Part shown: piece by piece, positions 16,248 through 23,707 of the stretch
How positions within the stretch are numbered: position 1 is the stretch's first letter
How the letters are laid out: every line of letters begins with the position of its first letter
Source of the DNA: Brevibacterium sp. UCMA 11754
GTDB taxonomy: Bacteria > Actinomycetota > Actinomycetes > Actinomycetales > Brevibacteriaceae
Length of the DNA: 64,000 nt
Reading direction: 5' to 3'
Assembly (NCBI RefSeq): GCF_021532275.1
Contig: NZ_JACBOT010000036.1
Span: 1 to 64,000, forward strand
Translations under genes and position numbers: made by a program
The notes under the pieces: model-generated
The model's database searches: none
The model's input: the letters and a program-made list of their open reading frames with translations, nothing else
What the model was told of the DNA's origin: nothing

Positions 16248-17924
16248 TCAGGCCATGGGCCAGGAGCCATCGACGACGGCCTCGGCGTTGCCCTTTCTGC
16301 GCAGCCAAGACTGCAGGTCAGCCGCCTGTGCGCGTTTCCAGTCGCCCTGGGCGGCCATGATATCGGCCCGAGTGAGATTCGCGATTTCCTCCGAGCTCTC
16401 GGCCAATGCTCGGGAAATGTCCAGGGCGGCAAGGGCATCCGCTGCGGCATCGTGGGCATCGAGGAGGGTGACGTTCCATCGTTTGGCCGTCTCCGTGAGA
16501 GTCCGTTTGCCACGACGGAACTGCTCGACGCGCTTGTCCAGGACGAATGTATCGACGATCGTCGGCAGCAGTGCCGCGAAATCGATATGGGGCTGATGGC
16601 GTTTGACCTCGGCCGCCATGACGCTGAGGTCATAGACGATGTTGTGGCCGACGACGACGGCGCCTTCTGATCTGAGATCCGACAAGACCGCGCAGAGCTC
16701 GGCGACCACCTCTGCCACCGGAGCGCCGTTGGCTTGGGCGAATTCGGTGGTGATCCCATGAACGGCTCGTGCCGGTTCGGGAATTTCGACGCCGGGGTCG
16801 GCCAGCCAGGTGCGTGAGTTGTCGACGGATTCGACGAATGCAGCAGTCACGATCCTGGCAGTCGACGGGTCGACACCGGTGGTCTCGAGATCGAAACCGA
16901 CCAGCCGCGACTGCGACCAGGAATCAGCGGTGGATAAGTTCGGAACCGACGCGGCCGCGGGCTGTGCAGCAGGCGCCTGAATCGGAGCGATCGTGCTTGT
17001 GCCGGAGTCTGTATCGGCGCTGCCGAGGGCGGCGATGAGGTTGTCGACCGAACGGCGGATATTCTGGTCACGGGCTGCCGTCTCCACCGCAGCGCGATCG
17101 AGCTCGCCGGGTACGGATTCGAGATCGAGCCCATGAGCGACATCGGTCAGGCACCGCATGACCTCGACGGTCTTGTAGAGCGTGTCTTCCTCTTCGATCA
17201 GCGTGGCCGCTCGTTTGGGGCTGAGACCACCGGTCTTCACACCGGCCTTCGCGGCCTTGATGACCGATGCGAGGGAACCGAAGTTCGAGAGCAGCGTCGC
17301 GGCGGTCTTCTCTCCGATCCCCGGTGCGCCAGGCAGACCGTCCGAGGGATCGCCGCGCATCGCGGCGAGTTCACGGTATCGGGTTCCATCGGGCACACCA
17401 TAGGCCTCGGGCAGATCTGCCTGGCTGATGGCCTCCCACTCTCCGCCCTTACGCGGGCGAAGCACACTGACGTCTGCGGCCTCATCGATGAGTGCGAGCA
17501 GATCACGATCGGGGGAGACGATGACCACAGGGGTGCGCGACTGGGCGGCCATGGTCGCGATCACGTCATCGGCTTCGGTCCCGTCCACCTCGGCGATGGG
17601 GATTCCTGCGGACTGAAGAACGCGAGTCATGATCGGCAGCTGCACAGCAAGCTCGGGTGGGATCTCGGTGCCTGCTTCGGCATCTTTGACTCGGGCCGCC
17701 TTGTATTCGGGCATGATCGCGGTTCGGAAGGCGGGCCGCCAATCCGCGTCCATGGTCGCCACGACTCGGGGGGAGTCGAATCGGCGAATCATCTGGGCGA
17801 CCGCATCGAGGACGCCGCGCACGGCGTTGACCGGCTGGCCTTCGTCGTTGACGATCGAATCGGGGACCGAGTAGAAGGCACGGTAGTACAGGGCGGGCGT
17901 ATCGATCAGGACCAAGGGCTTCAC
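16248..17924 (-). CDS. Fused 5'-3' exonuclease (Pol I type) and DEDD 3'-5' exonuclease
   Basis: A 558-residue protein made of two nucleases usually encoded separately. Residues 1-300 are a Pol I-type 5'-3' exonuclease/flap nuclease with acidic sites DGTEADD (114-120), SPDRDLL (137-143) and GDPSDGLPG (191-199) and a helix-hairpin-helix (GIGEKTA). An Ala/Pro linker (about 303-330) leads to a DnaQ-like DEDDh domain: FDLETTG (344-350), GHNIVYDL (426-433), HDAAAD (491-496). Start: GTG 17924, 8 bases after a TATCGT box on the minus strand, gives the canonical VKPLVLIDTPALYYRAF; the longer frame to 17975 adds residues unlike the family. No polymerase domain is present. Likely role: trimming RNA primers or repair intermediates. 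Confidence 0.88.
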   Translation of the reverse strand: MKPLVLIDTPALYYRAFYSVPDSIVNDEGQPVNAVRGVLDAVAQMIRRFDSPRVVATMDADWRPAFRTAIMPEYKAARVKDAEAGTEIPPELAVQLPIMTRVLQSAGIPIAEVDGTEADDVIATMAAQSRTPVVIVSPDRDLLALIDEAADVSVLRPRKGGEWEAISQADLPEAYGVPDGTRYRELAAMRGDPSDGLPGAPGIGEKTAATLLSNFGSLASVIKAAKAGVKTGGLSPKRAATLIEEEDTLYKTVEVMRCLTDVAHGLDLESVPGELDRAAVETAARDQNIRRSVDNLIAALGSADTDSGTSTIAPIQAPAAQPAAASVPNLSTADSWSQSRLVGFDLETTGVDPSTARIVTAAFVESVDNSRTWLADPGVEIPEPARAVHGITTEFAQANGAPVAEVVAELCAVLSDLRSEGAVVVGHNIVYDLSVMAAEVKRHQPHIDFAALLPTIVDTFVLDKRVEQFRRGKRTLTETAKRWNVTLLDAHDAAADALAALDISRALAESSEEIANLTRADIMAAQGDWKRAQAADLQSWLRRKGNAEAVVDGSWPMA

Positions 17925-17995
17925 ACTCGCTGACGATACCCGACACCCCTGACTCGAGTGCAAAGACGCGGACACAGAGGTGTAGCCTATCGGCT
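17925..17995. promoter_or_regulatory. Divergent leaderless promoters: exonuclease fusion / amidohydrolase
   Basis: Within this 71-base gap each start has its own TANNNT box: minus strand TATCGT (17933-17938), 8 bases before GTG 17924; plus strand TAGCCT (17983-17988), 7 bases before GTG 17996. Neither start has a Shine-Dalgarno at a usable distance. The matching geometry on both strands supports both start choices. Confidence 0.6.
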
Positions 17996-18955
17996 GTGAC
18001 TATGTACTTTGGTGGAGATGTATACAGCAGTGTCGACCCCTTTGCGACCGCCTTGGGCACGAAGGACGGGAAGGTCTCGTTCATCGGCTCCGATGAGGCA
18101 GCGCTTGCATCGGAGCCCGACGCGATCAACCTCGACGGGGACTTCCTCACCCCCGGTTTCGTTCACGCGGGGCTGACTCTGCGCGAGGGCGCTCCCGACG
18201 GTGACCAGCTCGTCGAGTCCGGTTTCACCCATGTGCACGTCCTCGGGTCGGCTGAGGCCGTGCGGGATTTCAGCGAACGCGCGCCCAGGACTCTGAGGGT
18301 CGTCGCGTATCCCGAGATCAGCGCCGAGATCGCTCCAGCGGCGGACCCGACCACGGACAGAGCGAGTATCGCCGCAGCCGACTTCCTCCGCCTCGATACG
18401 TTGCCGGAGACGGACCTGTACATCCAGGTCGAGTCGAACCAGCGCCTTGGCGAGGTCCTGGACCGTGTGCGCGACCATGCCGCACTGGCACAGCGCAACG
18501 GATACCGTCTGCTGCTGAACTTCAGCGTCAATGAGGACTTCATCACGCCGCTGGGCTACTCCGGCATCGCGATCACCCTCGACCCCGCGCAGCCGCAGCC
18601 TTTGGCGCAGCTGCTCTCGGCAGGTGCCCAGGTGTCGTGGACGGACTCACAGGGCTCACCGTGGGCCACTGTGCGTTCGGCCGTTGTCAGCGAGAACGGA
18701 ATCGGAGCACGCGCAGCGTTCAACGCAGCCACCCGGTTCGCTCACCGTGCCGCTGGCAACCCGGACGGTGGAGTCCTCGCCCCCGGAGCCGACGCTGACT
18801 TCGTGCGCTGGCAGGTCGAACGACTCGTCGTTCAGGTCGCAGATGCACGCGTTGCCGCGTGGAGCACCGATCCGCGTTCGGGCACACCCGGACTGCCGGA
18901 ACTCTCACCCGACGTCGTGCTGCCGACTCGCATCGCACTCCGCGACGATGCATAG
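17996..18955 (+). CDS. Amidohydrolase-like protein lacking metal ligands
   Basis: A 319-residue protein with the composite N-terminal segment of amidohydrolases (MYFGGDVYSSVDPFATALG, then GDFLTPGFVHAGLTL). In active family members the sequence after PGFV is D-x-H-x-H; here it is H-A-G-L, so the first metal-binding pair is missing. The GVLAPGADADFVRW motif near the C-terminus is the usual return strand. At 319 residues it is shorter than typical members (about 400). I infer an enzymatically inactive or altered-function paralogue. It is divergent from the exonuclease fusion. Confidence 0.75.
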   Translation: MTMYFGGDVYSSVDPFATALGTKDGKVSFIGSDEAALASEPDAINLDGDFLTPGFVHAGLTLREGAPDGDQLVESGFTHVHVLGSAEAVRDFSERAPRTLRVVAYPEISAEIAPAADPTTDRASIAAADFLRLDTLPETDLYIQVESNQRLGEVLDRVRDHAALAQRNGYRLLLNFSVNEDFITPLGYSGIAITLDPAQPQPLAQLLSAGAQVSWTDSQGSPWATVRSAVVSENGIGARAAFNAATRFAHRAAGNPDGGVLAPGADADFVRWQVERLVVQVADARVAAWSTDPRSGTPGLPELSPDVVLPTRIALRDDA

Positions 18956-19232
18956 AACCCGTCGACGCGATGACGGTCGACCCTGTTCACAAGATTCAAG
19001 ACGACACGCCGATACGCGAAGTATTTTTATCATCCTGCCTTGCGTCTGACCTGGAGATTTGAACATAATCCCAGGTCAGAGGGATTTTGCAAAGATCACG
19101 ACAGCCACTAGATTCGTTGTTGACATTCCACGGCAGCTGGGATGGAGCCGGCGCTCTCGTCATTAGATAACTCGTTTCCTGACGTGGTCCGAAGGCGAGA
19201 GTGTCGGCTCATATTTTCCGCCCAGCGCGGCG
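18956..19232. other. AT-richer intergenic region with 10-bp inverted repeat
   Basis: This non-coding stretch is poorer in GC than its surroundings (GTATTTTTATCATCC around 19021). It contains a 10-bp inverted repeat, TCTGACCTGG at 19045-19054 and its complement at 19071-19080, with a 16-base AT-rich loop. It could be a terminator for the amidohydrolase gene or an operator for ppm1; no T-run follows it. A TTGTTGACA segment at about 19118-19126 resembles a -35 box. Confidence 0.4.
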
Positions 19233-19245
19233 TATCGTTGTGGCC
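19233..19245 (+). promoter_or_regulatory. Leaderless-type promoter of ppm1
   Basis: TATCGT at 19233-19238 lies seven bases before GTG 19246, with no Shine-Dalgarno. It supports the shorter start that yields the canonical VVSKTLVVIPTYNE N-terminus. Confidence 0.55.
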
Positions 19246-20013
19246 GTGGTTTCTAAGACTCTGGTCGTCATTCCGACCTACAACGAACGGCTCGCTCTTC
19301 CTGTGACACTGGCCGGTCTGTTCGAGAATCAGCCCGACGTCGACGTTCTCGTCGTCGATGACGGCTCACCCGACGGCACCGGTGACTGGGTCGATGAGCA
19401 GGCACGCGCCGATCCCCGTCTGCATGTTCTGCACCGCAGTGAGAAGTCCGGTCTGGGGATGGCCTACATTGCCGGATTCGAATGGGCGCTGGAGCGCGAT
19501 TACGACATCATCTGCGAGTTCGACGCCGACGGATCTCATCGCCCTCTGGACCTCGGACAGCTGCTGGCAGTGGCCCAGGCGGGACATGCCGACCTCGTCA
19601 TCGGCTCGAGGTGGGTTCGGGGAGGGGCGATCGTCGACTGGCCACGCTCCCGCTTCTTCCTCTCCCGCGGAGCCAACATCTACGTCAATGCGGTCATGGG
19701 TCTCGGGGTCAAGGACGCGACAGCAGGGTTCCGTGCATATTCGCGAGAGGTGCTGCAGAGTCTCGATCTCTCCGGAGTGCAGTCCCAGGGGTACTGCTTC
19801 CAGATCGACATGACCTACCGCACGGTCGAGGCCGGATTCCGCGTGGCTGAGGTTCCCATCGTCTTCGTCGAACGCGAACTGGGCGAATCGAAGATGAGCG
19901 GATCGATCATCTCCGAGGCATTCACCAAGGTGGCCGGTTGGGGGCTGACCCGCCGCAGACAACAGGCTCGAGGCTTCATCGAGCGACTCACTGCTCGCAG
20001 GTCGACTTCTTGA
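19246..20013 (+). CDS. ppm1: Polyprenol monophosphomannose synthase (GT2 family)
   Basis: A 255-residue GT-A glycosyltransferase that moves mannose from GDP-mannose to polyprenyl phosphate, the donor for lipoglycan and protein mannosylation. Motifs: TLVVIPTYNERLALP at the N-terminus, VDDGSPDGTG, CEFDADGSHRP (the DXD metal site), IGSRWVRGGAIVDWP and the C-terminal RELGESKMSGSIISEA. The fused apolipoprotein acyltransferase domain seen in M. tuberculosis Ppm1 is absent. In Mycobacterium ppm1 is next to rbpA, as here, which supports the call. GTG 19246 was chosen on the -10 box and family alignment. Confidence 0.9.
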   Translation: MVSKTLVVIPTYNERLALPVTLAGLFENQPDVDVLVVDDGSPDGTGDWVDEQARADPRLHVLHRSEKSGLGMAYIAGFEWALERDYDIICEFDADGSHRPLDLGQLLAVAQAGHADLVIGSRWVRGGAIVDWPRSRFFLSRGANIYVNAVMGLGVKDATAGFRAYSREVLQSLDLSGVQSQGYCFQIDMTYRTVEAGFRVAEVPIVFVERELGESKMSGSIISEAFTKVAGWGLTRRRQQARGFIERLTARRSTS

Positions 20014-20040
20014 GGGCGCTGAGTCGGCTCCGGGCAGTCA

Positions 20041-20086
20041 GGAAGGGCGGGGTGCAGGTCCGATGACCTGCACCCCGCCCTTCCTG
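20041..20086. terminator. Perfect 20-bp bidirectional hairpin, ppm1/rbpA
   Basis: AGGAAGGGCGGGGTGCAGGT at 20041-20060 is followed by a 6-base loop and its exact complement at 20067-20086. It sits between convergent ppm1 and rbpA. No T-run follows on the plus strand. Confidence 0.85.
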
Positions 20087-20121
20087 CTCAGGTGTGCTCG
20101 TGCGATTCAGTGCAGAGACCC

Positions 20122-20463
20122 TCAGGCCTGCGCAGGCACCTCACCGCGGCGCACAGCAAGTCGCTCATCGAGCAGAACCTGAAGTTCGTCAAAAGAACGG
20201 CGCTCGAGCAGCATGTCCCAGTGGGAGCGCACGTGCTTACCCGGCTCACCATCGGGCTCGTTCACGCCGACACGGGTGCCGACGCCGTGGATGCCCGAAT
20301 CCCAGGTGGAGGGAACTTCGGCCTCGATCGAGAAGGGAACCTTGAACCTGGTTCCGTCTTCGCACTCGAATTCGACCATCTGGCGAGGCGCTGGTTCGAC
20401 GCCCTCTTCCGTTTCCAGGCTGCGTGAGCCCAACTGTGTACCGCGGAGACTGCGTTCGCTCAT
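20122..20463 (-). CDS. rbpA: RNA polymerase-binding protein RbpA
   Basis: A 113-residue actinobacterial transcription factor that binds the principal sigma factor and RNA polymerase and stabilises the open promoter complex. It starts SERSLRGTQLGSRSLETEEGVEPAPRQ, has the core domain (FKVPFSIEAEVPSTWDSG) and the sigma-interaction domain SHWDMLLERRSFDELQVLLDER. Only one Cys is present, so the zinc site reported for Streptomyces RbpA is absent, as in Mycobacterium. It is convergent with ppm1. Confidence 0.96.
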   Translation of the reverse strand: MSERSLRGTQLGSRSLETEEGVEPAPRQMVEFECEDGTRFKVPFSIEAEVPSTWDSGIHGVGTRVGVNEPDGEPGKHVRSHWDMLLERRSFDELQVLLDERLAVRRGEVPAQA

Positions 20464-20540
20464 ATCTCTCTCACCTTCCGACTCGACTGCAGACGTCTCA
20501 TACGAAAGAACAGTCTACCGTCTGCGCCTATTCCCAGCAC

Positions 20541-21284
20541 TCAGGTCCGAACCGCGAGCTCGCGCAGCCCCGCCGGAACATCGTCGGTGACGATCCCATC
20601 GACGTCGAGGTCGAGGAGCACGCGCATCGAAGCAGGGTCGTTGATGGTCCATACATGGACCTGCAGACCCGACTGGTGGGCCCGAGACACGAAATTCTCC
20701 GTGATGACGGGTACGCCCTTGAACGACATCGGCACCTGCAGCGAGTCGAGGCCGACCGGCAGGGGGCAGGGCCCGGACTCGGCCACGCCGGGCAGTCCTC
20801 CCGCCGCAAACAGCGCGGACTCCAAGACTCCGGCCGAGGATCGGACCCCGGGCAGGGCCTCTCGCAGACTGCGTAGGGTCGACGACGAGAACGAAGCAAG
20901 CCGGATCCTCCCTTCGGCGTTGAGGCTGCGGACGAAGCGAACCATCGGCGCAATGCTGACGGCAGCCTTGACATCGATGTTCCACGCCGCCTCCGGAATC
21001 GACTCGAGGAGAGCAGACAGTCGGGGAAGATGACCTCCGGCCAGGAGTTCGACGGAGTCGAGTTCGGCGGCGGTGAGATCGCCGATGCGGTGCGGGCGAT
21101 CGGCAATGCGGCCCAGGTCGGCATCATGGGCTGCGAACAGGATGCCGTCGGCCGAGGCATGGACGTCGGTCTCCATCCACCGCACACCTGCCCGATGGGC
21201 GGCGGTGAATGCCTCAAGAGTGTTCTCACTCATACCGGGCCACTGCCCGCCTCTGTGGGCGATGATCTCTGCCTGAGAATTCAT
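20541..21284 (-). CDS. Glycerophosphodiester phosphodiesterase
   Basis: A 247-residue GDPD-fold enzyme that hydrolyses glycerophosphodiesters to glycerol-3-phosphate and an alcohol. Motifs: IAHRGG and SENTLEAF at the N-terminus, METDVHASADG with FAAHDADLGR (active-site His and metal ligands), and QVHVWTINDPASM with DGIVTDD at the end. There is no signal peptide, so it is cytoplasmic. It is divergent from the small unknown gene at 21340. Confidence 0.92.
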   Translation of the reverse strand: MNSQAEIIAHRGGQWPGMSENTLEAFTAAHRAGVRWMETDVHASADGILFAAHDADLGRIADRPHRIGDLTAAELDSVELLAGGHLPRLSALLESIPEAAWNIDVKAAVSIAPMVRFVRSLNAEGRIRLASFSSSTLRSLREALPGVRSSAGVLESALFAAGGLPGVAESGPCPLPVGLDSLQVPMSFKGVPVITENFVSRAHQSGLQVHVWTINDPASMRVLLDLDVDGIVTDDVPAGLRELAVRT

Positions 21285-21339
21285 GGTCCAATCCTATGTT
21301 GCTGTTGACCTTGGAGTCGGGGTCGACAACTATGGAGGC

Positions 21340-21663
21340 ATGAGCCGAACACAAGATCCGATCGAACCCGATTACGTCATCGATTCCACCAAGAGGACAC
21401 CGACCGAGAAGGCGCGTTCGGCCGCCACCAGAGCCTACGGTGCGGCCAGCAGCAGCGTGAGGAACGCTCGCGAGGCGACGTCGGGTTCCCGCCTCATTGG
21501 AACGACCGAGGCGAACGTGAAGAAGGCGCTGGGCAATGTCTCCCATGCGATCGATGACGCCGTGCGCAGCGGGAAGGTCGAACGTGCGTTCGACAAAGCA
21601 CAGGAAACAGTGACCACCGGCGCCGATGGCATGCGCAGACTGGTGACGCGCAAGTCGAAGTGA
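21340..21663 (+). CDS. Small Ala/Arg-rich protein of unknown function
   Basis: A 107-residue protein I do not recognise. It starts MSRTQDPIEPDYVIDSTKR, then a long Ala/Ser/Arg/Lys-rich, probably helical region (EKARSAATRAYGAASSSVRN, VERAFDKAQETV), ending in a basic RRLVTRKSK. No membrane segment or Cys. Start: ATG 21340, although GGAGG sits only one base away; the upstream in-frame ATG at 21283 overlaps the divergent GDPD start. It is followed by a strong terminator, so it forms its own transcription unit. Confidence 0.6.
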   Translation: MSRTQDPIEPDYVIDSTKRTPTEKARSAATRAYGAASSSVRNAREATSGSRLIGTTEANVKKALGNVSHAIDDAVRSGKVERAFDKAQETVTTGADGMRRLVTRKSK

Positions 21664-21675
21664 CCTGATATCCAT

Positions 21676-21714
21676 CAATGCGGCACGCTCGTGGAGCGTG
21701 CCGCATTGCTTTTG
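21676..21714 (+). terminator. Intrinsic terminator
   Basis: A perfect 15-bp stem (arms 21676-21690 and 21694-21708) with a GTG loop, followed by CTTTTGT. It ends the transcript of the small 21340 gene and insulates the rlpA-like gene. Confidence 0.92.
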
Positions 21715-21743
21715 TAACAGTTTCTTAATTACACTGTCTTCAG

Positions 21744-21759
21744 GTAACGATCCGATAAC
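21744..21759 (+). promoter_or_regulatory. MtrA-like direct repeat upstream of the rlpA-like gene
   Basis: GTAAC (21744-21748), 6-base spacer, ATAAC (21755-21759). This matches the direct-repeat spacing described for MtrA, the response regulator of cell-wall hydrolase genes in actinobacteria. The same arrangement precedes rpf at 31096-31111. Confidence 0.5.
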
Positions 21760-21839
21760 TTGGAGCCAGTGTTGAGGTGCACTCGATCATTGAGTCTCCC
21801 GGTTGCCGAAACACCGGCCAATGACTACGAGGACTCACT

Positions 21840-22670
21840 GTGGGAAAACACTCTTCGCCCCGTTCGACACCGACGGGCTCGCTCTTCTCTGCGCTCAAGG
21901 AACCTAAAAAGAAGCCCGGAAGGCATTCGCCGCAACAGGCCGATAGCACTGGCAACACCGCAGGGGGAGTACTGGCATCGGTGCGTTCACGCCCGGTCCT
22001 CTCCGCATTCATCGTTCCGACTGTGGCGACCGCCGCAGTCGTCGCCTCCAGTTTGGCGATGGTCCCCGACAGCACGGTCGGTGGCCAGCAGGTCGTTGCT
22101 GAAGCCCCGGTCGTCGCAGCGGCCGAAGCGACACAATCACCCGACGAGTCCCTGGCCAAAGCGAAGAAGCAGGCCAAAGAGAAGCCGGGCAAGATCTCTC
22201 TTGAGACCAAGATCGAGACACCGAGCCCGACAGAGTCCGCAACCAAGGACGCCGAAACCAAGGACTCGGCAAGCAAGGATTCGACGAGCGAGGATGCCTC
22301 CACCGGCGGCTCAGACTCGAAGGAGCCGACGCCCGATGCCAACGACGATCCGTCCAAGTCCGGCGACTCCGCAGGTCAGTCCGGTACCTGCCCAATGTCG
22401 TACTACGGCGGAGGCGACGGATTCGATGGTCGAAAGACAGCCAGCGGCGAGCCGTTCGATACCAACAAGCTGACCGCAGCGCATAAGACACTGCCGTTCG
22501 GCTCGCAGGTGAAGATCACCAACACAGCCAACGGAAAATCCGTGACGGTGCGCATCAATGACCGTGGCCCCTATCACGGCAGTCGCTGCATCGACCTGTC
22601 CAAAGCGGCCATGGAAGCGGTCGGCGGAGTCGGAGCCGGGCAGATCAACGGCAAGTACGAGGTTCAGTAA
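21840..22670 (+). CDS. RlpA-like double-psi beta-barrel cell-wall protein
   Basis: A 276-residue exported protein. A basic N-terminus (about 50 residues) is followed by one hydrophobic segment (about 54-75) that should anchor it in the membrane, a long Lys/Glu/Thr/Asp/Ser-rich wall-spanning linker (about 100-180), and a C-terminal RlpA/DPBB domain (CPMSYYG, TAAHKTLPFGSQVKITN, RINDRGPYHG, CIDLSKAAMEAVG). Two Cys at the domain ends could pair. RlpA proteins cut or bind peptidoglycan at the septum; activity here is inferred. GTG 21840 has GAGGA 6 bases upstream. An MtrA-like repeat lies about 80 bases upstream. Confidence 0.85.
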   Translation: MGKHSSPRSTPTGSLFSALKEPKKKPGRHSPQQADSTGNTAGGVLASVRSRPVLSAFIVPTVATAAVVASSLAMVPDSTVGGQQVVAEAPVVAAAEATQSPDESLAKAKKQAKEKPGKISLETKIETPSPTESATKDAETKDSASKDSTSEDASTGGSDSKEPTPDANDDPSKSGDSAGQSGTCPMSYYGGGDGFDGRKTASGEPFDTNKLTAAHKTLPFGSQVKITNTANGKSVTVRINDRGPYHGSRCIDLSKAAMEAVGGVGAGQINGKYEVQ

Positions 22671-22686
22671 ACGTCGTTCTGACTCC

Positions 22687-23652
22687 TCAGGGGCCGTTGC
22701 ATACAGCTGTGCGACGTGCTTGCTCGCACAGCGCCGTACGGAATTCCAGAGGTGATATCACCTCGACCCCGCGAATGGTGATCAGCTGCGATACAGCGAC
22801 ATCCACTGGCTCCATCGGCAGGTCGACGACAATTGCTCCTTCGGCTGAGGAGACTCCATCTGCCATCGCGGCGGCCTCGATCGCCTCGTCCGTGATGCGA
22901 CCGGGAACCGCACGCCGCAGCTCGCCGAGGCTGTCGCTGGGCACCCGCAGCCTCACCGTCGCAGATCGGATCGATCGGTCGAATTCGATCTGAGATCGCG
23001 TCCAGTAGTCGCCGAGGTGGAAGTCCGGCGGTCGCGAAACTGAGACGTAGCGCAATCCGACCTCGGCAATGCGCGAGACCCGGTAGGTCCGTGGCCTGCC
23101 ACCAGGGGGCTGCGCGGCCAGATACCACCGCCCTGCCTTGACGACGAGCCCCAGAGGTATGACGGTGCGAGCCAGAGGAACTGCACCGTTTGCATAGTCG
23201 AATCGCAGGCCGCGGTGCGAACGCAGTGCCGCCACGATCACCGCAAGCTCCTCTGGGCGCTCGTGTGTCATGAACCAATCGGGCCCGTCAACGAGCACCT
23301 TCGAGGAGAGAACGGAATCCGTCTCGGACAGGATCTTCTCCCGTGCGGTCGCCAGCTCCCCGGAGTACCCGAGGTCAGCCGCAGCGAAACCTCCGATGAG
23401 CACGGAATCAAGCTCATCACGGGTCATCCCCGACAGGGGAGAGGTCCAGGGTCCGAGCAGACTGATGCCACCGCCCGGGCCCGACTCCGTGACCACGGGG
23501 ACTCCCATACGAGATAGATCACCGAGATCGCGATAGACAGTGCGCTGCGTGACCTCGAGGCGAGTCGCCAGACTCGCAGCAGTGATGGGCACTTTCCGCG
23601 CGCTGAGGATGACGATCTCCGACACCAGCCGTGCTGCCTTCATGCTCACCAA
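22687..23652 (-). CDS. HTH/WYL-domain transcriptional regulator (YafY type)
   Basis: A 321-residue regulator with an N-terminal winged helix (VSEIVILSARKVPITAASLATRLEVTQRTVYRDL), a WYL domain (GLRFDYANGAVPLARTVIPLGLVVKAGRWYLAAQ) and a C-terminal WCX-like extension. WYL domains sense ligands, often nucleotides or oligonucleotides. It is divergent from a short-chain dehydrogenase, and a perfect inverted repeat lies between the two starts, so it probably controls that gene and itself. Confidence 0.9.
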   Translation of the reverse strand: MVSMKAARLVSEIVILSARKVPITAASLATRLEVTQRTVYRDLGDLSRMGVPVVTESGPGGGISLLGPWTSPLSGMTRDELDSVLIGGFAAADLGYSGELATAREKILSETDSVLSSKVLVDGPDWFMTHERPEELAVIVAALRSHRGLRFDYANGAVPLARTVIPLGLVVKAGRWYLAAQPPGGRPRTYRVSRIAEVGLRYVSVSRPPDFHLGDYWTRSQIEFDRSIRSATVRLRVPSDSLGELRRAVPGRITDEAIEAAAMADGVSSAEGAIVVDLPMEPVDVAVSQLITIRGVEVISPLEFRTALCEQARRTAVCNGP

Positions 23653-23664
23653 GAATAGCCATGG

Positions 23665-23687
23665 TCACTGACATAGCGTGTCAGTGA
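23665..23687. promoter_or_regulatory. Perfect operator-like palindrome between WYL regulator and SDR
   Basis: TCACTGACA (23665-23673), 5-base spacer, TGTCAGTGA (23679-23687): a 9-bp perfect inverted repeat in the 55-base gap between divergent starts. Dyad size and place fit the operator of a YafY/WYL-type dimer. Confidence 0.75.
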
Positions 23688-23707
23688 TTGCAGGAGAAGG
23701 TGGCACC

